From CAZAQB01 sp964487155 (GTDB lineage Bacteria > Pseudomonadota > Gammaproteobacteria > Nitrococcales > Nitrococcaceae), in the NCBI GenBank assembly GCA_964487155.1, contig CAZAQB010000028.1, positions 1 to 29,760 of the forward strand: a DNA stretch of 29,760 bases. The letters are read 5' to 3'. Position numbers and translations under genes: made by a program. The stretch's first letter is position 1; the number at the start of each line of letters is the position of its first letter. A model generated the notes under the pieces. It did no database searches. It had not been told where the DNA came from and worked only from the letters and a program-made list of their open reading frames with translations. Positions 24,548-29,760 of the stretch are shown here, in pieces.

Positions 24548-24712
24548 CAGCCTGTCGGACTTAGGGATGATCTACTGCGGCGGCGGCAAACGGGGCTCTT
24601 TTTCCGCTCCTTTTCGTCAAATAGCACCCACTATTCTCCTCAAATGAGCGAAAAAACCGCCTCCGTTTCCCACTCGCCTCGCTACGATCCCCTAAGCCCG
24701 ACAGGCTGCTAG
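24544..24712. mobile_element. MITE-like element, 169 bp with 23-bp terminal inverted repeats
   Basis: The left end (24544-24566, starting CTAGCAGCCTGTCGG) and right end (24690-24712) are inverted copies that differ at one base (A24560 versus the complement of C24699). The interior has no gene and is clearly less GC-rich than the surroundings (T-rich and A-rich runs around 24597-24656). Size, perfect ends and lack of coding capacity fit a non-autonomous transposable element mobilised by a transposase elsewhere. It sits in the divergent region between the SDR and nickel operons, ending 56 bp before the nikK start, so it may have displaced or supplied promoter elements. I cannot name the parent IS family with certainty. 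Confidence 0.82.
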
Positions 24713-24721
24713 ACTGCGCGA

Positions 24722-24748
24722 TCATACGATCATCGTTAATCGTCATAC
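24722..24748 (+). promoter_or_regulatory. Candidate metal-responsive operator/promoter of the nickel operon
   Basis: An AT-rich stretch 21 bp before nikK contains TCATAC twice (24722-24727 and 24743-24748, 21 bp apart) and the inverted pair ACGAT / ATCGT (24726-24730, 24739-24743). ATCGTCATAC matches the right half of the E. coli NikR operator as I remember it (GTATGA-N16-TCATAC). The left half at the correct spacing (24721-24726, ATCATA) does not match, so this is suggestive only. Confidence 0.35.
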
Positions 24749-24768
24749 ACAGTCCTGGAGATCACCAC

Positions 24769-25557
24769 ATGCGACGATTGCGGCATGTCTTGAGTGCCCT
24801 GGGCTTCGCCATCCTTTGCTGGTCTCCGGCCGGCGGGGCCCACTTCCTCGAGCTGATCCCCGACACCGATCTGGTGACGCGGGACACGGCCAACCCTCTG
24901 GCGCTGGCCATCACCTTCACCCACCCCATGAGCGGCGGCCCGGCGATGCCCATGGAGGCGCCGGTGCGCTTCGGCGTGGTGGGGCCCGGTGGACGCCAGG
25001 ACCTGAGGGCGGCGCTGCAGCCCGTGCAGGTGGATGGCGAGCGCGCCTATCGGGCCGATTTCAGGGTGCGCCGGCCCGGCGATTATGCGTTCTTCGTGGA
25101 GCCGCCGCCCTATTGGGAGCCCGCCGAGGGCCGGCTGATCGTGCACTACCCCAAGGTGGTGGTGAACGCCTACGGCGGTGGCGGCGACTGGCAGGAGCCG
25201 TTGGGCCTGCCGGTGGAGATCGTGCCGCTGACCCGGCCGTACGGACTGTGGACCGGCAACGTGTTCCGCGGCGTGGTGATCCGCGACGGCCGGCCGGTAC
25301 CCCATGCGGAGGTGGAAGTCGAATGGCGCAACGATGGCTCCGTGGAGTCGCCGGCGGATGCCTACCTGACCCAGGTGGTCCGGGCCGACGACCAGGGGGT
25401 ATTCGCCTACGGGATTCCCCGGGCCGGATGGTGGGGCTTCGCGGCGCTGCTGGAGGCTGCCGAGCCGGCCCTGGCGCCAAGCGGTGAATCGGTGCCGGTG
25501 GAGCTGGGCGCGCTGATCTGGGTGCACGCCCGGGACATGTCCGGCGCCGGCCGCTGA
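24769..25557 (+). CDS. nikK: Periplasmic DUF4198 nickel-uptake component (NikK-like)
   Basis: The 262-residue protein has a signal peptide (MRRLRHVLSALGFAILCWSPAGG, cleavage near 23-24) that leaves a mature end AHFLELIP or HFLELIP. The DUF4198 fold follows: PLALAITFTHPMSGGPAMPMEAPVRFGV, ADFRVRRPGDYAFFVEPPPYWEPAEG, IVHYPKVVVNAYGGGGDWQEPLGLPVEIVPLTRPYGLWTGNVFRGVV and GVFAYGIPRAGWWGFAALL. There are several His and Met residues (HPMSGG, MPME) that could bind metal. DUF4198 proteins accompany ECF-type nickel importers as NikK. It has CTGGAG before ATG 24769 and is the first gene of a five-gene operon, 24 bp ahead of nikM. It probably captures nickel in the periplasm for the membrane core. Confidence 0.88.
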   Translation: MRRLRHVLSALGFAILCWSPAGGAHFLELIPDTDLVTRDTANPLALAITFTHPMSGGPAMPMEAPVRFGVVGPGGRQDLRAALQPVQVDGERAYRADFRVRRPGDYAFFVEPPPYWEPAEGRLIVHYPKVVVNAYGGGGDWQEPLGLPVEIVPLTRPYGLWTGNVFRGVVIRDGRPVPHAEVEVEWRNDGSVESPADAYLTQVVRADDQGVFAYGIPRAGWWGFAALLEAAEPALAPSGESVPVELGALIWVHARDMSGAGR

Positions 25558-25581
25558 CGCCGCCGCCTCTGCCCGCCGCCC

Positions 25582-26196
25582 ATGGCGCACATCCCGGACG
25601 GCCTGCTGTCGGCGCCAGTGCTGGTCACCGGTGCGGCGGTTGCCGCCGCCATGGTAGCGGTGGGAGTGCGGCGCCTTGATGCCGAGCGCATACCCCAGGC
25701 CGCGATGCTGGCGGCGGCGCTGTTCGTCGCCTCATTGGTCAGCGTGCCGGCCGGGCCGAGCAGCGTGCACCTGCTGCTGAACGGGCTGGCGGGCCTGCTG
25801 CTGGGCTGGGCCGCGGCGCCGGCGGTGCTGGTGGCGCTCGCCCTGCAGGCTGCCTTTTTCGGCTATGGCGGCCTGCTCAGCCTGGGCGTCAATACCATGA
25901 ACATCGCCGTCCCGGCCCTGGTCTGCGCCGCGCTGCTCGGACGCGGACTTGCCGCGGCCTCACCGCGCGGGCTGGTGCTGCGGGGCGCGGTGGCCGGGGC
26001 GCTGGGTGTGGCCCTGACCGGTACCCTGGTGGCGGTCTGCATCGGCGCCAGCGGGCCGGAACTGGTGCCGGCGGCCCAGGTGCTGGTCGTTACCTATCTG
26101 CCGCTGGCGGTGGGCGAGGCGGCGGTGACCGCGGCCGCCGTCGGCTTCCTGGGGCGGGTGGCGCCGGAGTTGCTGGCGCCGGAGTCCCGTCGCTGA
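25582..26196 (+). CDS. nikM: ECF nickel/cobalt transporter substrate-binding membrane component (NikM/CbiM family)
   Basis: The 204-residue protein has six or seven membrane helices. It starts MAHIPDGLLS, the CbiM/NikM signature in which the His at mature position 2 and the N-terminal amine chelate the metal. The extra Ala after Met should trigger removal of Met, leaving Ala-His and so restoring the functional position. PSSVHLLLNGLAGLLLG supplies the second conserved His, and AAFFGYGGLLSLGVNTMNIAVPAL is the conserved core. It sits between nikK and nikL, which favours nickel over cobalt. The gene ends in a TGATG overlap with nikL. Confidence 0.92.
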   Translation: MAHIPDGLLSAPVLVTGAAVAAAMVAVGVRRLDAERIPQAAMLAAALFVASLVSVPAGPSSVHLLLNGLAGLLLGWAAAPAVLVALALQAAFFGYGGLLSLGVNTMNIAVPALVCAALLGRGLAAASPRGLVLRGAVAGALGVALTGTLVAVCIGASGPELVPAAQVLVVTYLPLAVGEAAVTAAAVGFLGRVAPELLAPESRR

Positions 26197-26774
26197 TGCC
26201 GGCTCCGGGCGGCGGCACCGTTGTCATCGCGCTGGCGGCTGCCCTGCTGGCGGCGAGCCCTGAACTGGGGGCCCACCGGCTCAAGGTGTTCGCCTTTGCC
26301 GAGGCCGGCCGCGTCGAGGGCTCGGTGTATTTCGTAGGAGGAGCGCCCGCTCCCGGCGCCAGCATCACGGTGCTGGGGCCCGACGGCGAAGAACTGGCGC
26401 GCCCTGAGGTGAACGCCGCGGGCGAATTCGCCTTCCAGGTCGCCGGTCCCGTGGACCACCGGATCGTCGCGGCCACCGGCGACGGCCATCAGGCCGGCTG
26501 GAACGTGGGCGCCGCCGAGTTGGGTGTCGCCGCCGGGACCTCCAGCCGGGCGCCGTCGCGGGATGGCGCGCCCTCCGCCGCCGGCCCGCCCGATGATCTG
26601 GCGGCGCTGGTGGAACAGGCCGTGGCCCGGCAGATCGTGCCCCTGCGCCGGCAGCTGGTGGCCTGCGACGAGCAGGCGCGGCTGCGGGATGTGCTCGGCG
26701 GGCTGGGCTACATCCTGGGTCTGGCGGGGCTGGCTGCCTGGTGGCGCAGCCGGCGCCCGGCCGGTGGGCGGTGA
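26196..26774 (+). CDS. nikL: NikL-like accessory component of the nickel transporter
   Basis: The 192-residue protein has an N-terminal signal sequence (VVIALAAALLAASPELGA), a beta-rich periplasmic domain that starts AHRLKVFAFAEAGRVEGSVYFVGGAPAPGASITVL (about 26-110, carboxypeptidase-regulatory-like), a flexible Ser/Pro linker, a helical stretch (DDLAALVEQAVARQIVPLRRQL) and one C-terminal membrane helix (LGGLGYILGLAGLAAWW) with a basic cytoplasmic tail. This is the NikL pattern in nikMLQO and nikKMLQO systems. The ATG overlaps the nikM stop (TGATG) and the TGA overlaps the nikQ GTG, so translation is coupled on both sides. NikL replaces NikN/CbiN as the small subunit required for metal loading. 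Confidence 0.88.
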   Translation: MPAPGGGTVVIALAAALLAASPELGAHRLKVFAFAEAGRVEGSVYFVGGAPAPGASITVLGPDGEELARPEVNAAGEFAFQVAGPVDHRIVAATGDGHQAGWNVGAAELGVAAGTSSRAPSRDGAPSAAGPPDDLAALVEQAVARQIVPLRRQLVACDEQARLRDVLGGLGYILGLAGLAAWWRSRRPAGGR

Positions 26775-27528
26775 GCAGGCCGGCGTTGCTGGCGGTGCCG
26801 CCGGCGCCGGTTTGGCTGGCGCGGCGGGATCCACGCCTGCGATTGCTGGCGGCGCTGGCCTTCGCCGGCGTGGTGGTGAGCCTGGAACAGCCTGAGGTGC
26901 TGGCCCTGGCGCTGACCGGGGCGCTTGCGCTGGCCCTGGCGAGCGGCTGGGCGCCGCGCCGGCTGCTGGCCCGCTTGCTGCTGCTGGAGGGCTTCATGGC
27001 GGTAGTGCTGATGTTGCTGCCGTTCAGCGTCGCCGGTTCCCTCTGGTTCCGCATCGGGCCCCTGGAGGCCAGCCGGGAAGGCGCCTGGCTGGCGCTGGTG
27101 ATCCTGTTGCGCGCCCACGCCGTGGTGCTCGCCATGCTGGCCCTGCTGGGCACCCTGGAGCCAGCGGCCCTGGGCCACGCCCTGGCCCGGCTGCGGGTGC
27201 CTGCGCGGCTGGTGCACCTGTTGCTGTTTACCGTGCGCTATATCGCGGTGGTCCAGGACGAGTATCGCCGGCTGCGCCTGGCCATGCGTGCCCGCGCCTT
27301 CACGCCGCGCAGCGACCGCCACACCTGGCGCAGCCTGGGCTACCTGGTGGGCATGCTGCTGGTGCGCAGCCTGGAGCGTTCGCGGCGCGTGCTCGCGGCC
27401 ATGAGATGCCGGGGCTTCGACGGCCGGCTGTACCTGCTGGACGATTGCCGGTGGGGCCGCGCGGACAGCGCCTGGGGCCTGGCTGCCGCCAGCGTCCTGG
27501 CGGCCCTGGTCGCCCTGGAGCGGGCGCT

Positions 27529-27532
<4 letters not shown>
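26771..27532 (+). CDS. nikQ: ECF transporter transmembrane (T) component
   Basis: The 253-residue protein has five or so hydrophobic helices and the two Arg-containing coupling motifs of CbiQ/NikQ proteins, seen here as LAMRARAF (about 178-185) and LAAMRCRGF (about 208-216), which bind the ATPase grooves. GTG 26771 is preferred over an in-frame ATG at 26741 because it overlaps the nikL TGA (GTGA), like the other junctions of this operon. The stop overlaps the nikO start in the same way. It transmits ATP hydrolysis in NikO to movement of NikM. Confidence 0.9.
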
Positions 27533-28281
<749 letters not shown>

Positions 28282-28353
28282 GAGAGTGTTTACAGAATCA
28301 GGTACGCCGGAGCATGGGGTGGGGATTGCGCCCAGTGCCGACCGAAGCCCGCC

Positions 28354-28380
28354 GTAGGGCAGGTTGCGGAGAAACCTGCC
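28354..28380 (+). repeat. REP-like hairpin, type B (co-varying arms)
   Basis: GTAG is followed by GGCAGGTT, loop GCGGAGA and AACCTGCC, a perfect 8-bp stem. Compared with the copy at 15183 the outer stem bases differ on both sides and still pair. It faces the inverted copy at 28463-28490 and lies downstream of nikO, in a 334-bp region (28282-28615) with no gene that I can support. Confidence 0.72.
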
Positions 28381-28462
28381 ATCGGGCGATGGCATCGGTA
28401 CCGCGGATCGGTTCGGGCACGCGGGCGCGGCGATTGGCACTTTGGCGATTGCTACGCCGGCT

Positions 28463-28490
28463 CCCACGTTTCTTTGCAACGTGGGTCTAC
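28463..28490 (-). repeat. REP-like hairpin, type B
   Basis: Arms CCCACGTT / AACGTGGG around the loop TCTTTGC, followed by TCTAC (GTAGA on the minus strand). It differs from the 15183 copy by one loop base only. It is the second half of a head-to-head pair with 28354-28380. Confidence 0.75.
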
Positions 28491-28549
28491 GGCAGCTGTG
28501 CCCAAGGCAGTGCCGAAGCCGGGGGGCGCCGTATCCGGCAACCGAGAAC

Positions 28550-28578
28550 GCCGGATGCGCTGCACTTATCCGGTCTGC
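28550..28578 (-). repeat. Palindrome resembling an enterobacterial REP sequence
   Basis: GCCGGATGCG ... CTTATCCGGTCTGC has inverted CCGGAT / ATCCGG arms and resembles the E. coli REP core (GCCGGATGCG ... TTATCCGGCCTAC), with CTGC where CTAC is expected. An overlapping stem ATCCGGC / GCCGGAT (28533-28539 with 28550-28556) also exists. It lies 38 bp beyond the holin stop codon and may be that operon's 3' structure. Confidence 0.4.
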
Positions 28579-28615
28579 GCGACGCCCGCGCGGTGCCGGA
28601 CGCCGCCGGATGGCC

Positions 28616-29278
28616 TCACCGGAAGCTCTCGTTGGGCGTCATGGGGGAGGGGGCATCGGCGTCCGGGGCCGGCGGTGCGTCGGCGGGCTCCGCCGTCCGC
28701 CGTCCCGTGGCGCGCTGGCGCCACTCCAGCGCCGTGCGGTTGCGCTTGCGGCCTTGGCTGGCGACGGCCTTGCGGTAGGTTTTCTCCTCGGCGGGCTGGT
28801 CGTCGGTGACCACCTCCCGGAACTCCCGGCGCACCTGGACCAGATCCTGGGCGGCCTTCACTGCCGAGCCCTTCACGGTGAAGTCCTGGCTCTTGAGCTG
28901 CATGCGGCCGCCGAAGTAGAACCCGACGATGATGCTGAGCAGTGCCCAGAACCCCGCCGGGATGACTTCGTAGGCCTTGGAGACCTCGATGATCTTTTCC
29001 GGATAGAACGGGGTAAGCAGGAAGAAGGCTATCACCGAGAGGGTCAGCAACGGGCGCGGCAGACGGTTCAGCCCGTCCACGAAGGAGTCCCACCAGCTGC
29101 GGCTGGCCCGGCGCTGGAACTCGGTGGCGAACTGCTGCAGCACCTCGGCGTTCAGCTCGGTGTCCGCCATGCTCTCTTCGTGGCGGCGCTCGGCGCGCTG
29201 CTCCTTGTTCTCGACGAACACCTCGGCCAGGTCCTTGGCCGGCTTGAAGACATTGCCAATCCAGCTCCACACGGCCAT
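28616..29278 (-). CDS. GTA/phage-type holin with three membrane segments (GTA_holin_3TM-like)
   Basis: The 220-residue protein begins MAVWSWIGNVFKPAKDLAEVF. A charged helical region (FVENKEQRAERRHEESM) precedes SRSWWDSFVDGLNRLPRPLLTLSVIAFFLL, the hallmark stretch of the 3TM holin family associated with gene transfer agent release (PF11351). Further hydrophobic segments are AFFLLTPFYP and VIPAGFWALLSIIVGFYFGGRM. The C-terminal 90 residues are hydrophilic and longer than usual. ATG 29278 is preferred to GTG 29281 because AGGAGG sits 7 bp before it. The start overlaps the lysozyme stop (TGATG). The pair forms a lysis or secretion cassette: the holin opens the inner membrane and the muramidase cuts the wall. 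Confidence 0.82.
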   Translation of the reverse strand: MAVWSWIGNVFKPAKDLAEVFVENKEQRAERRHEESMADTELNAEVLQQFATEFQRRASRSWWDSFVDGLNRLPRPLLTLSVIAFFLLTPFYPEKIIEVSKAYEVIPAGFWALLSIIVGFYFGGRMQLKSQDFTVKGSAVKAAQDLVQVRREFREVVTDDQPAEEKTYRKAVASQGRKRNRTALEWRQRATGRRTAEPADAPPAPDADAPSPMTPNESFR

Positions 29279-29760
29279 CACGCCACCTCCTGCTGGAATT
29301 CCGCCACCCGGTTGCGCCAGCCCGCCAGGAACACCTCCTGGCCCGGGTCGTTGGCGACGATCTGGTCGTAGAAGTTCAGTCGTTCCTCGATCAGGGCCTG
29401 GAGCAGGGTCTCGCCCATGGCCTCCTGGGCCTGCCCGGCCGCCGAGCGGGTCCGGGGGCCCATGACCCCATCCACGTCCAGGGGGCCGAAGCCGGCGTCG
29501 TTGCAGACGTTCTGTACGAAGCGTATCGCCCGGCGCGGGCCGTGGTTCACGGCACAGTCAAAGATGAACGGCTGGATGGACGCCGGCAGCCCGTCGATGC
29601 CGGGGCCGACGAAGTAGTCGCGGCGGTAGATGTCCCGGGCCATCTCCGGGTCCAGGCGTTGCACCTCGGAGCGGCTGGCCGCCCGGCCCAGCACCCGGCT
29701 CAGGGTCTTCTGGGTGATGCCGAAGTTGGTGGGCCCGCCCCGGTCGGCAGGGTGGTCCAC
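29278..29760 (-). CDS. GH108-family lysozyme/muramidase (N-terminus outside the window)
   Basis: The last 161 codons of a gene are visible. They enter with VDHPADRGGPTNFGIT, the conserved GH108 segment that normally follows the catalytic Glu (E-G-G-Y), which would lie just outside the window. ARDIYRRDYFVGPGIDGLPASIQPFIFDCAVNHGPRRAIRF and GPLDVDGVMGPRTRSAA match the peptidoglycan-binding part (PG_binding_3) that follows. GH108 enzymes are phage endolysins or TtsA-like muramidases for protein release across peptidoglycan. The ending VAEFQQEVA overlaps the holin start. Because the gene is cut by the window edge, signal peptide and upstream partners cannot be judged. It could belong to a prophage, a gene transfer agent or a secretion system. 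Confidence 0.85.
   Translation of the reverse strand: MDHPADRGGPTNFGITQKTLSRVLGRAASRSEVQRLDPEMARDIYRRDYFVGPGIDGLPASIQPFIFDCAVNHGPRRAIRFVQNVCNDAGFGPLDVDGVMGPRTRSAAGQAQEAMGETLLQALIEERLNFYDQIVANDPGQEVFLAGWRNRVAEFQQEVA

Overview
The window is GC-rich throughout, with strong G/C preference at third codon positions, tightly packed operons and GTG/ATG starts that overlap upstream stop codons. The gene families (FecI/FecR pair, PurU, Lhr helicase, DUF4198-type nickel ECF transporter, GTA-type holin) and the GTAG-type REP palindromes point to a high-GC proteobacterium. My best guess is a gammaproteobacterium such as a Chromatiales/Ectothiorhodospiraceae relative; no rRNA or other decisive marker is present. 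A run of exactly 100 Ns (4730-4829) shows this is a scaffolded draft or metagenome assembly.

Layout. 1-138: end of an unrecognised gene. 135-2092 (-): a possible small protein, a FecI-like sigma factor and a FecR-like anti-sigma factor, with no TonB receptor in view. 2447-3511 (+): a compact GH84 beta-N-acetylglucosaminidase. 3550-4686 (-): a membrane diguanylate cyclase. 4830-15137: two divergent arms of a C1 gene cluster. 15481-19815 (-): an Lhr-type helicase. 19903-20703 (+): glyoxalase II. 21134-23524 (-): a large MscS-type channel, preceded by an unusual SDR (23720-24421, -). 24769-28281 (+): a nikKMLQO-type nickel ECF transporter. 28616-29760 (-): a GTA-type holin and a GH108 lysozyme that runs off the window.

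The centrepiece is 4830-15137. The minus arm encodes PurU, FolD and a non-pyrrolysine MttB-family methyltransferase. The plus arm encodes a corrinoid protein, a DUF1638 protein, a PF13769-type small protein, a Cys-rich MTHFR_C (MetV-like) protein, a MetF-type methylenetetrahydrofolate reductase, a methyl-THF:corrinoid methyltransferase and a [2Fe-2S]/ASKHA corrinoid reactivase (RACo/RamA-like). Together they give an almost complete route from an N-methyl group (probably of a quaternary amine) through methyl-corrinoid, methyl-THF, methylene-THF and formyl-THF to formate. Two conserved-looking proteins in it have no assigned role. The substrate, transporter, regulator and formate dehydrogenase are not in view.

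Intergenic regions are rich in structure. At least nine GTAG-headed hairpins (REP-like) form two sequence types whose arms co-vary, mostly in head-to-head pairs. A (CCTCAGT)8 heptamer array has inverted copies about 250 bp away. A 169-bp MITE-like element sits just upstream of the nickel operon, with a 31-bp mini inverted repeat overlapping its left end.
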